From Ovoidimarina sp038744785 (GTDB taxonomy: Bacteria; Pseudomonadota; Alphaproteobacteria; Rhodobacterales; Rhodobacteraceae): DNA of 64,000 bases. Each line of letters starts with the position of its first letter. Within the stretch, counting starts at the first letter, position 1. The notes beneath the pieces were generated by a model. It was not told the origin of the DNA and did no database searches. It worked only from the letters and a program-made list of their open reading frames with translations. Location of the stretch: contig JBCDLX010000006.1 of the NCBI GenBank assembly GCA_038744785.1, positions 124,001 through 188,000 on the forward strand, in the 5' to 3' direction. The position numbers and the translations under genes were made by a program. This document shows, piece after piece, positions 26,322 to 35,195 of the stretch.

Positions 26322-28544
26322 ATGTTTGCCCCAATCGAAACAGAACGTTCGAGTGCTTTGATGCAATTGCCTGTACCCACGCCCACGGGCGCAGTTTTCG
26401 CCGTCGCACCTGCAAAGGACGGAAAACTCGCCGACCCAGCGCCCGACACGCGCCAGATTGGAAACGGGGGGGCGTTTCAGGCTGTTTTGACGAATCTGTC
26501 CGTCGCGCCTGGGGTGGGACAACAGTCTGCTGACCTTGGCGGCTCGGGGAACGCTCCCGAAGGTCAGTTTGCAGACCTGGCGTCCTTGCAGGATCGTTCC
26601 TTTGCGGCGTTCAACGGACCGGTTCTGGATTATGCTGCAGAGGTCCCTCTGGGTGCGGGCGAGATCGCGTTTCCAGCTTCGCCAGTTTCAGCCTTGGCGG
26701 AAAACTCCGCGCTTTCTGCGGCCGGGCAGCGAGCGGGAACCGTGCCAATCCAAAACCGCCCCGTCGGACTGGTCGACCCGGGAACGAGACACGTTGGAAT
26801 CGGCGGCGATGTCCCCCCTTCTGCGTCATCTGAAGCTCCGTCGTTTCCCAACTTTCTCAGCACCGAGGCCGGACCGCGATCACCGGGACAGGGATCAATG
26901 CCGGATGTGGCGCAACTTGGTGTTTCGGCAGCGGTCAGACCCCAAACGGGTGCACCACATCAGTCGTCGCCGCATCCCATCTCCACGCCCAACCCTAGTA
27001 TCGAGGACGCTGCGTCATCTAGCGTGCCTGTCACACATCCTGCGCGCGCGGATGATGGAGCCGCAGAGCATCAGGGCGGACCACCATCCGGGACGAAATT
27101 GGACGAAACGACGCGTGCTCAGTCCGCTCAAGCGCAGGACCTGATCGGTGCGTTGCGCGGATCCGATCCAGACCAGGCCAGCAGCCAAACGCAGGATACA
27201 CCGGCCGTGGAACGGACGGACCGTGCGACTCCAAACGACGCAGCGGCATGGCCTTCGCACGGCCAATCGGACAAGCGCTTGGATCCGCTGATCCGTGTAG
27301 CGACGCCAGCCCCAGCTGCTCAGCCTTTCGAGCAGAACGGCGCCCCGGACAAGCACACCGCTCGGCCATCGGCTGGACAAACTGTGCAGCCAACAGGTGC
27401 ACCGGCATCACGCGCGGACGGATCTAGATTTGACGGGCCCAGATCAGCCAACCCCGGCTCGACGACGGACATCGGGGTGCGGCGATCGTTACCGGACTTC
27501 CAATTCAGCACTACCCCAAGCGGATCGGGGTCAGACACCCGATTGCCGGCGGCGCAGGCGCAAACGACACACTTGCAGGCTGCGCATTCCGGGCAAACGC
27601 CCCCGCTCGCCCCGCCTATTTCCCAATACTCAAACTCGGGTGGCGAGACACCCCAAACCAATGCGGCGACGGTTAAACGCGACACCCCCGGATTGGCGAC
27701 GCAGTCTCTGGCGGTGTCAGCCGCGGAGGCCAGCACCGCAAGGGCGGGCCTGGAACCCGGGATTGCATCAGCTGCGACCTCGCAAACCCTGCGGCCTGAC
27801 GCTGGAGAGCCCCCCGCGGTGCGCAGTCAGACCACGTTCGCGGCATCGCGCGTCCCGGCGGAGCCAAAGGTGGGCGACTCTACGCCATTGCGCGCGGTGC
27901 CTGAAAGCCACCAATTCCCAAGAGACCAGGTCGCTATTCAAACGGCAGGAAGCGGCGAGACGACGCTGCAACCGCAGCAAGGCACAGCGGTCACGGATGC
28001 TGCCGGATCGGCGCCACGCCCCACAGTTGTAGAAGAGCCTGTGACTAGCTTCGCGTCACTGGATACCCCTCAACTTGCAGCAATTGGCGAGCGTACGGGC
28101 CCAGACGCGCCGCTTCGCAGCGATCCGCAGCGCGTGGCCGCAGCTGACATCCCCCGTCCCGCTGCCCATCAGATCGCGGGCGTTTTGCACGCGGCACCGG
28201 GAACGCTGGACGTGACTCTGACGCCCGAAGAGCTTGGTCGCGTATCGCTGACCCTGAACACCCAGGATGGCGTGTTGACGGTTCAAGTATCGGCCGAGCG
28301 GCCCGAGACCTTGGATCTTTTGCGTCGCCATGTCGATCTCTTGACGCAGGAAGCGCACGCGGCCGGGTTCGAAGATGTCGCCTTCGGATTTTCCGACCGG
28401 GGTGGATCGGGCGATGCGGCGCACCGCCATGCATCTGGCGAGCCCGCCAAGAGCGACAGATCGCGCGACGTTGCCGTTCCGGCCCAGACGCCGCAAGTTT
28501 ATCGATCCCGTGCCGATGTGTCTGGCCTCGATTTACGCCTTTGA
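26322..28544 (+). CDS. fliK: Flagellar hook-length control protein FliK
   Basis: FliK is the secreted ruler that measures the hook and triggers FlhB switching. It has 740 residues, long for the family. The first 600 residues are Pro/Ala/Gln/Ser/Thr-rich and low in complexity. The C-terminal domain (about 615-700) has the conserved LDVTLTPEELGRVSLTLNTQ and LLRRHVDLLTQEAHAAGFED. No strong Shine-Dalgarno sequence precedes the ATG; a second ATG at 26361 is possible. It is followed by flgD. A weak GTAA-N7-GTAA repeat is upstream (26295-26309). Confidence 0.9.
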   Translation: MFAPIETERSSALMQLPVPTPTGAVFAVAPAKDGKLADPAPDTRQIGNGGAFQAVLTNLSVAPGVGQQSADLGGSGNAPEGQFADLASLQDRSFAAFNGPVLDYAAEVPLGAGEIAFPASPVSALAENSALSAAGQRAGTVPIQNRPVGLVDPGTRHVGIGGDVPPSASSEAPSFPNFLSTEAGPRSPGQGSMPDVAQLGVSAAVRPQTGAPHQSSPHPISTPNPSIEDAASSSVPVTHPARADDGAAEHQGGPPSGTKLDETTRAQSAQAQDLIGALRGSDPDQASSQTQDTPAVERTDRATPNDAAAWPSHGQSDKRLDPLIRVATPAPAAQPFEQNGAPDKHTARPSAGQTVQPTGAPASRADGSRFDGPRSANPGSTTDIGVRRSLPDFQFSTTPSGSGSDTRLPAAQAQTTHLQAAHSGQTPPLAPPISQYSNSGGETPQTNAATVKRDTPGLATQSLAVSAAEASTARAGLEPGIASAATSQTLRPDAGEPPAVRSQTTFAASRVPAEPKVGDSTPLRAVPESHQFPRDQVAIQTAGSGETTLQPQQGTAVTDAAGSAPRPTVVEEPVTSFASLDTPQLAAIGERTGPDAPLRSDPQRVAAADIPRPAAHQIAGVLHAAPGTLDVTLTPEELGRVSLTLNTQDGVLTVQVSAERPETLDLLRRHVDLLTQEAHAAGFEDVAFGFSDRGGSGDAAHRHASGEPAKSDRSRDVAVPAQTPQVYRSRADVSGLDLRL

Positions 28545-28561
28545 ACCACTTGGAGAGTCCC

Positions 28562-29242
28562 ATGGAAACGACCCCCGTCTCAGCGACCAACACGCCCGCG
28601 CCATCGCGCTCTGAGCCCGCGGCGCCGGAAAACTCAGCCGATGCGCTCAGTTCAGACTTCGAGACGTTCTTGAACATGCTGACGGCACAACTTGAAAATC
28701 AGGACCCATTGAATCCGGTCGAATCCACCGACTTCGCCGTCCAACTCGCAACCTTCTCTGGCGTGGAACAACAGGTTAAAACCAACGATCTGCTGGAAGC
28801 CATGATTACAGACGATTCGCTTGGCGGCCTGACGGACATCGCCGAATGGGTGGGGCAGGAAGCGCGTGCGCCAGTCGCCGCGCATTTCTCGGGCTCACCT
28901 ATGGATCTGTATCTCGATCTGCCGGCGGCGGCGGATCAGGCCACGCTGACGGTACGCGACGCTGCAGGTTCGGTCGTGACGCAGATCGCGATACCTTCGA
29001 ACGTCGGGACCTACACCTGGGACGGGACCGACGCCGGTGGCGCGACCGTGGCGGAAGGTCAGTACAGTTTCACCGTCGATACCCGCGCGTCGGGGGCGTT
29101 TCTAAAAACAGTCCAGCCCGAGGTATACACACCTGTGGTCGAGGCACGTCTGGAGAACGGTGCACCCGTCCTGGTAGTGGAGGGTGGCGAGACCATTCCG
29201 GTCACCAGCGTCACGGGGGTGCGGCGCGGCGACGCGCCCTGA
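28562..29242 (+). CDS. flgD: Flagellar hook-capping protein FlgD
   Basis: FlgD is the scaffold for hook polymerisation. It has 226 residues. The family block FLNMLTAQLENQDPLNPVES and FAVQLATFSGVEQQVKTNDL lies near the N-terminus. The FlgD Ig/Tudor-like domains follow, with TYTWDGTDAGGATVAEGQYS. The ATG at 28562 has GGAG upstream; an earlier in-frame ATG overlaps fliK. It is the last flagellar gene and is convergent with ubiB. Confidence 0.95.
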   Translation: METTPVSATNTPAPSRSEPAAPENSADALSSDFETFLNMLTAQLENQDPLNPVESTDFAVQLATFSGVEQQVKTNDLLEAMITDDSLGGLTDIAEWVGQEARAPVAAHFSGSPMDLYLDLPAAADQATLTVRDAAGSVVTQIAIPSNVGTYTWDGTDAGGATVAEGQYSFTVDTRASGAFLKTVQPEVYTPVVEARLENGAPVLVVEGGETIPVTSVTGVRRGDAP

Positions 29243-29266
29243 TGTGGCGGGCTCAGTTGCCAGCCC

Positions 29267-30790
29267 CTAGTGGGCGAGGATCGCGGCAACGATCGCTGCC
29301 CCGATCAAGGCACCTGCGCCAAAGGCCCAGATCGCACCCCGTGGTCGCGGTTCGGGTTCAGACAGCTCGGTCTCTCGTACTAGGGCCGCTTCGACGATCT
29401 GTGGAAGTTTGGGGCCGAACCGAGACAAAACACGTGCGGTCTTCACCAGATCTTTCAGAAGCGCTTTCGGCCCAATGTTATCTTTGATGTAGTCTTCGAC
29501 CAGTGGCTTGGCGGCGTGCCAGATGTTTATGTGGGGATTCAGAGTGCGCGCCACGCCTTCGACCACCACCATCGTGCGCTGCAGCAGGATCAGTTCGGTC
29601 CGCGTCTCCATTCCGAAGCGTTCGGTCACTTCGAAGAGGTAAGTCAAAAGGCGCGCCATCGATATGCGGCTGGCATCCATCCCGAAGATCGGCTCTCCCA
29701 CCGATCGCAAGGCCTGGGCGAACGCTTCGATATCACGATCGGCAGGGACATATCCTGCCTCGAAATGCACTTCGGCCACCCGCCGATAGTCCTTCTGAAT
29801 GAAGCCGAACAGAATCTCGGCATATACCCGGCGCGTATAGGTGTCGAGACGCCCCATTATCCCGAAATCATAGGCCATGATATCGCCATTGGGCATCACC
29901 TTCAGGTTGCCCTGATGCATATCCGCGTGGAAGTAACCATCGCGCAGCGCGTGCATCAAAAACAGTCTCAGAACACGTTCGCTCAGGACTGAACGGTCAT
30001 GTCCTGCCGCGTCGATCGCGTCGACATCGCCCAGAGGGATGCCATCGACCCAGCCCAGCGTCATGACGCGGCGCGAAGACTGAAACCAGTGCACTTCGGG
30101 AACGCCGAATCCCTCGTCATTTGCGGTCGTTGCGGCAAACTCGGCGGCGGCAGCGGTTTCCAGCCGCAGGTCAAGCTCGCCCTGCACCACGCCCTCGAAA
30201 TGTGCGATCACGTCCATTGGCCGCAGACGTCGTGAGCCGGGGGACAGAAGCTCCACCATGCGCGCGGCGAAGTAGAACGCATCGATGTCGCGTCGGAATG
30301 CCCGCTCGATGCCTGGCCGCAACACTTTGACCGCTACGGCATCGCCTGTGTCGGACAACCGCGCTTTGTGCACCTGTGCAATCGACGCGGCAGCAATCGG
30401 TTCCGAAAATTCCGAGAAGACGGACTCAACGGGGCGGCCAAGCTCCTCGGCGACAGTGCGCTTGGCCACGGACATCGGAAACGGTGCCAGCCGGTCCTGA
30501 AGGACGCGAAGCTGCATCGCCATTTCTTCGCCCACGACATCGGGGCGGGTCGACAGGATCTGGCCGAACTTGATGTAGGCCGGTCCAAGCGCCGTAAGTG
30601 CACGGGTCACCGGCGGCAGGCTTGGGTCGCCCTTGATCCCCAGCCACCGAAACGGCCAGCCCAGGATACGGGCAGCAACGCGTAGAGGACGCGGGGCCTC
30701 GAACGCGTCCAACACCACACGCATGGCGCCCGACCGCTCGAACGTCGCGCCCGTACGGATTAGCCTGAAGATGTTGTGTGGTCCGCGCAC
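29267..30790 (-). CDS. ubiB: Ubiquinone biosynthesis accessory kinase-like protein UbiB
   Basis: UbiB is a membrane-associated ABC1/ADCK-type ATPase needed for ubiquinone synthesis. It has 507 residues. The atypical kinase core includes the KxGQ motif (YIKFGQILSTRPDV), an ATP-binding lysine in VAVKVLRPGIE and the metal-binding end AYDFGIMG. A C-terminal membrane helix (AGALIGAAIVAAILA) anchors it. The start is GTG, directly abutting the ubiE stop, so ubiE-ubiB form one unit. Confidence 0.94.
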   Translation of the reverse strand: MRGPHNIFRLIRTGATFERSGAMRVVLDAFEAPRPLRVAARILGWPFRWLGIKGDPSLPPVTRALTALGPAYIKFGQILSTRPDVVGEEMAMQLRVLQDRLAPFPMSVAKRTVAEELGRPVESVFSEFSEPIAAASIAQVHKARLSDTGDAVAVKVLRPGIERAFRRDIDAFYFAARMVELLSPGSRRLRPMDVIAHFEGVVQGELDLRLETAAAAEFAATTANDEGFGVPEVHWFQSSRRVMTLGWVDGIPLGDVDAIDAAGHDRSVLSERVLRLFLMHALRDGYFHADMHQGNLKVMPNGDIMAYDFGIMGRLDTYTRRVYAEILFGFIQKDYRRVAEVHFEAGYVPADRDIEAFAQALRSVGEPIFGMDASRISMARLLTYLFEVTERFGMETRTELILLQRTMVVVEGVARTLNPHINIWHAAKPLVEDYIKDNIGPKALLKDLVKTARVLSRFGPKLPQIVEAALVRETELSEPEPRPRGAIWAFGAGALIGAAIVAAILAH

Positions 30791-31543
30791 CTAAAGCTTC
30801 CAGCCCGAATGAAGCGCCGCGATCCCCATCGACAGGTTGCGGTAGCGCACCTGCTCAAACCCTGCTGTTCGGATCATGCGGGCAAACGTTTCCTGATCGG
30901 GAAACTTCCGAATCGATTCGACAAGGTACTGATAGCTGTCGCGGTCCCCAGCGATCACTTGCCCCATACGGGGAATCACGTTGAAGGAATACGCGTCATA
31001 GAGCTTCTGCAGCCCCGCGTTCGGAAGCTGGCTGAACTCTAAAACCATAAGCCGCCCGCCCGGCTTCAGAACGCGGAAAGCCTCGGCCAGGGCGGTCTCG
31101 GGCCGGGTGACGTTCCGGATCCCGAAGCTGATCGTGTAGGTATCGAACACACCATCTTCGAACGGCAGCGCCATCGCATCGCCAACGACCCAGTCGAGCC
31201 GGTCAGACAGGTTTTCAGCATCTGCCCGCGCACGACCCGCCACCAGCATGCTTTCCGTCAAGTCACATACGGTCGCGTGGGCCCCATCGGCCCGGTTCAA
31301 GAAGCGGAATGCGATGTCACCGGTCCCGCCGGCGACGTCCAGGAGCCGTTGACCGGACCGGGGCGCCAGCCAGTCCATCATCGCGTCCTTCCAGAGCCTG
31401 TGCACGCCGACACTCATGACATCGTTCATCACGTCATATTTGGACGCAACATTGGTGAACACGCCGTGGACAAGCCCAGCCTTGTCGTCTTCCGCGACGG
31501 TCCGGTCGCCGAAATGTGTGGTCCTTGTGCTCTTGTCGTCCAT
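30791..31543 (-). CDS. ubiE: Demethylmenaquinone/ubiquinone C-methyltransferase UbiE
   Basis: UbiE uses S-adenosylmethionine to C-methylate the quinone ring. About 250 residues from the chosen ATG. The SAM-binding motif LLDVAGGTGDIAFRFL, then VCDLTESML, the UbiE signature region YTISFGIRNVTRPETALAEA and FRVLKPGGRLMVLEFSQ are all present. A GTG 27 bases upstream is an alternative start. It is divergent from mutM. Confidence 0.95.
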   Translation of the reverse strand: MDDKSTRTTHFGDRTVAEDDKAGLVHGVFTNVASKYDVMNDVMSVGVHRLWKDAMMDWLAPRSGQRLLDVAGGTGDIAFRFLNRADGAHATVCDLTESMLVAGRARADAENLSDRLDWVVGDAMALPFEDGVFDTYTISFGIRNVTRPETALAEAFRVLKPGGRLMVLEFSQLPNAGLQKLYDAYSFNVIPRMGQVIAGDRDSYQYLVESIRKFPDQETFARMIRTAGFEQVRYRNLSMGIAALHSGWKL

Positions 31544-31632
31544 AGGCCCTTGCGTCTCCGTGAAACTCACCTTCCTTATAGGCCGCCCCCGGGCCGCTGC
31601 AATGCAACGGGGACAGAGGCAAGGAGACGCAG

Positions 31633-32484
31633 GTGCCCGAACTGCCAGAGGTCGAGACCGTGCGCCGGGGATTAGAACCGGTCCTGACAGGACGCCGGAT
31701 CGCGCGGGCTGCGGTGAACCGGCCCGACCTGCGTTGGCCGTTGCCGGACAACATGGCGGCGCGGCTGACCGGTCAGACCGTGACGGCGCTGCGGCGCCGA
31801 TCCAAGTACATTCTGGCCGATCTGTCGTCGGGCGAGACGTTGATCATCCATCTCGGGATGTCCGGACGTATGCTGATTTCAGGAGCCCAAGTGGGTGCGT
31901 TTTACCACGACCATCCCGCACCCGCGAAACACGATCACGTGGTGCTTGATATCGAAGGCGGCGCCCGGGTGACCTTCAACGATGCGCGCCGGTTTGGCGC
32001 GATGGATCTGACACCCACGGCAGACGCCGATGCGCACTGGCTTTTGGATCGGATCGGTCCGGAACCACTGGGCAACACGTTTAACGAGGACTATCTCGTC
32101 GCTGCGTTCAAAGGCCGCAATATGCCGGTAAAGTCCGCGCTTCTGGATCAGCGAATCGTCGCAGGGCTTGGCAATATCTATGTGTGCGAAGCCTTGCACC
32201 GGGCAGGAATTTCCCCCCGGCGCAAGGCCGGACGCATCGCCGAAGAACGGGTGAGGGCGCTGGTCCCGGTCATTCGCGCGGTTCTGACAGACGCGATCGA
32301 AGCTGGCGGATCGAGCCTGCGCGATTACCGGCAGGCCGATGGTGAGCTTGGATATTTTCAGCACACCTTCCGTGTCTACGGGCGCGAGGGCGCCACCTGT
32401 GTGACGCCTAATTGCTTGGGGACGGTCACGCGGATCGTGCAGTCCGGGCGATCGACCTTCCATTGCGTTACATGCCAGAGATAG
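31633..32484 (+). CDS. mutM: Formamidopyrimidine-DNA glycosylase
   Basis: MutM (Fpg) removes 8-oxoguanine. It has 283 residues and a GTG start. The mature N-terminus PELPEVETVRRGL supplies catalytic Pro2 and Glu3. The central lysine region is RSKYILADL. The helix-two-turn-helix region has LLDQRIVAGLGNIYVCEAL. The C-terminal zinc finger has C-x4-C (CVTPNC) and CVTC. The divergent ubiE neighbour is common in the order. Confidence 0.97.
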   Translation: MPELPEVETVRRGLEPVLTGRRIARAAVNRPDLRWPLPDNMAARLTGQTVTALRRRSKYILADLSSGETLIIHLGMSGRMLISGAQVGAFYHDHPAPAKHDHVVLDIEGGARVTFNDARRFGAMDLTPTADADAHWLLDRIGPEPLGNTFNEDYLVAAFKGRNMPVKSALLDQRIVAGLGNIYVCEALHRAGISPRRKAGRIAEERVRALVPVIRAVLTDAIEAGGSSLRDYRQADGELGYFQHTFRVYGREGATCVTPNCLGTVTRIVQSGRSTFHCVTCQR

Positions 32485-32547
32485 CTTGAATTGGGCGCTC
32501 TGGCTGTTAAGCCTTGGCGTCTGACGCAGCAGTCCGTGAAGGATTCC

Positions 32548-33324
32548 ATGGCCTACAAGACCATCTCCGTCGAAGCAGAAGACCATATCACCCTTATCCG
32601 CCTTAACCGACCCGACGCGCTCAACGCGCTTTCAAGCGAGCTGTTGCATGAGCTCGGGACGGCTGTGCGTGAAGCAGACGCCGACGACCGGTGCCGCTGT
32701 ATTGTGCTGACCGGCTCCGAAAAGGCGTTTGCGGCAGGCGCCGATATAACCGAGATGGCAGACAAGAGCTTTGTTGACGTCGTCACAACGAACATGCTGG
32801 CCGAAGACTTTGTCGCGGTCGAGCGCTGTCGGAAACCGATCATTGCCGCTGTTGCGGGTTACGCATTAGGGGGCGGGTGCGAATTGGCCATGGCCTGCGA
32901 TTTCATCATCGCGGCCGATACTGCAAAGTTTGGTCAGCCCGAGATCAACCTGGGCGTCATGGCAGGCCTGGGCGGAACGCAGCGCCTGACGCGGTTTGTG
33001 GGCAAAGCAAAGTCCATGGAGATGCATCTGACCGGCCGGTTCATGGATGCCGAAGAGGCTGAACGTTCAGGCCTTGTAAGCCGGGTCGTGCCCGCGAAGA
33101 AACTGATGGAGGAAACGATGACTGCGGCAGCAAAGATTGCCGAAAAGTCGCTGTTGGCCACCCGAGCTGCAAAAGAGGCGGTAAACCTCAGCTATGAAAC
33201 CATGCTAACCGAAGGCGTGCGGTCCGAGCGCCGCCTGTTCAACAGCCTCTTTGCCACCGAGGATCAAAAAGAAGGCATGTCCGCATTCGTCGATAAGCGC
33301 GAACCCCAATTCAGGGACAAGTAG
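32548..33324 (+). CDS. Enoyl-CoA hydratase (crotonase family)
   Basis: The protein has 258 residues. The oxyanion-hole region is KAFAAGADITEMADKS. The crotonase signature with the catalytic glutamate pair is in AGYALGGGCELAMACDF and PEINLGVMAGLGGTQRLTRF. It hydrates trans-2-enoyl-CoA in beta-oxidation. The ATG at 32548 was chosen because upstream residues do not match the family start (YKTISVE). Confidence 0.92.
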   Translation: MAYKTISVEAEDHITLIRLNRPDALNALSSELLHELGTAVREADADDRCRCIVLTGSEKAFAAGADITEMADKSFVDVVTTNMLAEDFVAVERCRKPIIAAVAGYALGGGCELAMACDFIIAADTAKFGQPEINLGVMAGLGGTQRLTRFVGKAKSMEMHLTGRFMDAEEAERSGLVSRVVPAKKLMEETMTAAAKIAEKSLLATRAAKEAVNLSYETMLTEGVRSERRLFNSLFATEDQKEGMSAFVDKREPQFRDK

Positions 33325-33326
33325 AC

Positions 33327-34235
33327 TTGGTCACGATCCTTGATGGCGGCATGGGGCAAGAGCTGGTGGCCAGATCCACCGGCACGCTGACACCGCTTTG
33401 GGGTGCGCAGGTTATGCTGGATGCACCGCATCTGGTGCGCGAGATACACGACGACTTCTTCGCTTCGGGCGCCGAAATCGCGACCACGAATACCTACACA
33501 CTGCGCCGGGACCGGCTGGATGCCAGAGGTCTGGGTGCGCGGTTCTTCGAACTTCACGCTTTGGCGTGCCGGATGGCATGCGAGGCGCGGGATGCGCATG
33601 GGTCAGGTCTTGTCGCCGGGTCCGCAGGACCAATCACACAAAGCTACGTTGGCGATGCTGGCCCGCCACGACCCGAGGCGGCGGCATTGTTTGACGAGCT
33701 TGCGCGGGCGCAAGCGCCATATGTCGACATCCTACTTGCTGAAACGGTGCCCTCAATCGCTCGTGGCGAAGCGACGCTAGACGGGCTGGAAGGTCACGGG
33801 AAACCGGTGTGGATGGCGGTTTCAGTGGCAGACAACGATGGAACGAAGCTTCGTTCCGGTGAACCTGTCGAAGCGGCTTATGAGCTTGCCGTTCGGCGCG
33901 GCGTCGAGGCACTGTTGGTCAACTGCTCTTGGCCCGAAGCGGTGACACAGGCACTTGAATTGCTGCCCAGTGAACACCTGCCCCTTGGGGCCTATGCGAA
34001 CGGGTTCACCGACATTCCCGAAGGGTTCAAACGAACCAATGCTACCGTGGACATTCTTAGGGCACGCAGTGACCTGACCCCAGATGTCTATGCCGATTTC
34101 GCGCAGCATTGGGTTAGATTGGGGGCAACGATCGTTGGCGGATGCTGTGAGGTCGGTCCAGCCCACATCGCCATACTTTCACAACGGCTGAAGCACAACA
34201 CGACAATGGTTGACACAGCTGCGACTCGCGCCTAG
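33327..34235 (+). CDS. Homocysteine S-methyltransferase family protein
   Basis: The protein has 302 residues and a TTG start three bases after the previous stop. It is a TIM-barrel methyltransferase: the N-terminal ILDGGMGQEL and zinc ligands in NCSWPEA and the terminal GGCCEVGPAHI are seen. The family methylates homocysteine or related thiols, for example with S-methylmethionine. The exact donor cannot be read. It is co-directional with the enoyl-CoA hydratase. Confidence 0.88.
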   Translation: MVTILDGGMGQELVARSTGTLTPLWGAQVMLDAPHLVREIHDDFFASGAEIATTNTYTLRRDRLDARGLGARFFELHALACRMACEARDAHGSGLVAGSAGPITQSYVGDAGPPRPEAAALFDELARAQAPYVDILLAETVPSIARGEATLDGLEGHGKPVWMAVSVADNDGTKLRSGEPVEAAYELAVRRGVEALLVNCSWPEAVTQALELLPSEHLPLGAYANGFTDIPEGFKRTNATVDILRARSDLTPDVYADFAQHWVRLGATIVGGCCEVGPAHIAILSQRLKHNTTMVDTAATRA

Positions 34236-34283
34236 AAGCGCGACTTCAAATTCAATCGACCCGAAATTGGGAACATCATCCGT

Positions 34284-34547
34284 ATGGCAAATTCGCCCCA
34301 GTCCAAGAAGCGCGCCCGGCAGAACGAGCGACGTTTCGCCGTGAATAAGGCGCGGCGCTCGCGCATTCGCACGTTCCTCCGCAAGGTCGAGGAGGCAATT
34401 GCGTCGGGCGACAAGGATGCTGCCGGGACTGCGTTGCGCGCGGCTCAGCCTGAACTGATGCGCGGTGTCTCAAAAGGCGTGTACCACAAGAACACAGCTG
34501 CTCGAAAAATGTCACGGTTGTCGAGCCGCGTGAAGGCAATCGGCTGA
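34284..34547 (+). CDS. rpsT: 30S ribosomal protein S20
   Basis: S20 binds 16S rRNA in the 30S body. It has 87 residues and is strongly basic: MANSPQSKKRARQNERR at the start, RRSRIRTFLRKVEEAI in the middle and a KNTAARKMSRLSSRVKAI end. A clear intrinsic terminator follows. The rpsT-dnaA arrangement is common in alphaproteobacteria. Confidence 0.97.
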   Translation: MANSPQSKKRARQNERRFAVNKARRSRIRTFLRKVEEAIASGDKDAAGTALRAAQPELMRGVSKGVYHKNTAARKMSRLSSRVKAIG

Positions 34548-34574
34548 TCGCTGCATCAATATAGACGATTGACT

Positions 34575-34610
34575 AAGGGGTGTGCATCGCTGTGCACCCC
34601 TTATTTTATT
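34575..34610 (+). terminator. Intrinsic terminator of rpsT
   Basis: A perfect 8-bp stem (AAGGGGTG/CACCCCTT) with a 12-base loop is followed by the T-rich ATTTTATT, starting 28 bases after the rpsT stop. Confidence 0.85.
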
Positions 34611-35195
34611 GATAATTCTGAAGTTTTGGCCCCCCGATCTTCGGCGTCATGGATTCGTTACGAACAAAGTTCGAGTCAAGATTGAAGTTCTGTTGCCACT
34701 CCGCCGACACGCACGTTAGCGTGACCCTGCGATTCACGTCGTCTTGGGGGGACATGGACGGTGACGGACAGTGTCGGTGCGTTCGGAAAGGGGTTTCCTG
34801 AATAAGCGCGCCGAATAAGGGGCGGAACGTCTCTGATCGTTGTCACCGGCGTTACGGACCGTGGCATTGGGGTTTGCCACGATATGTAACGGTCCGGGTG
34901 CACATTCCGCGTATGACAGGCGCGGTGTGTGAGGCCCGGCATGTCCAGGCATCCTGCGCTCTGTGACGCAAGGCTTGTGCGTGCCGTCATTTGGTCGGCC
35001 CCGCGCGTCCTTTCGTTTCAGCGTGTACTGATCGTGCGTTCGAGCGTGTGCTTTTGGGCATGCACGGTCGATCATGAGGTGTCTGCCAAACTTCGGAGAG
35101 CGTTAGTCGCGACTGAGCAGGGCTCGCGCAAGCATTGGTGGGTCCGGTCGGCTTTTGCCGATTACAACGATAACACACCGTGGGTCGGGACAGAC
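34611..35195. promoter_or_regulatory. Long dnaA leader region with nested inverted repeats
   Basis: About 585 bases separate the rpsT terminator from the dnaA ATG. I see no recognised gene and no cluster of DnaA boxes (TTATCCACA-like), so it is not supported as oriC. At 34851-34895 there are nested inverted repeats: GTTAC/GTAAC, GGACCGT/ACGGTCC and an inner perfect stem GTGGCA/TGCCAC. They may be a regulatory fold or binding site for dnaA. Confidence 0.4.

Noticed and set aside
34548..35195. oriC next to dnaA
   Set aside because: No cluster of DnaA boxes and no AT-rich unwinding element; in many alphaproteobacteria the origin is elsewhere.
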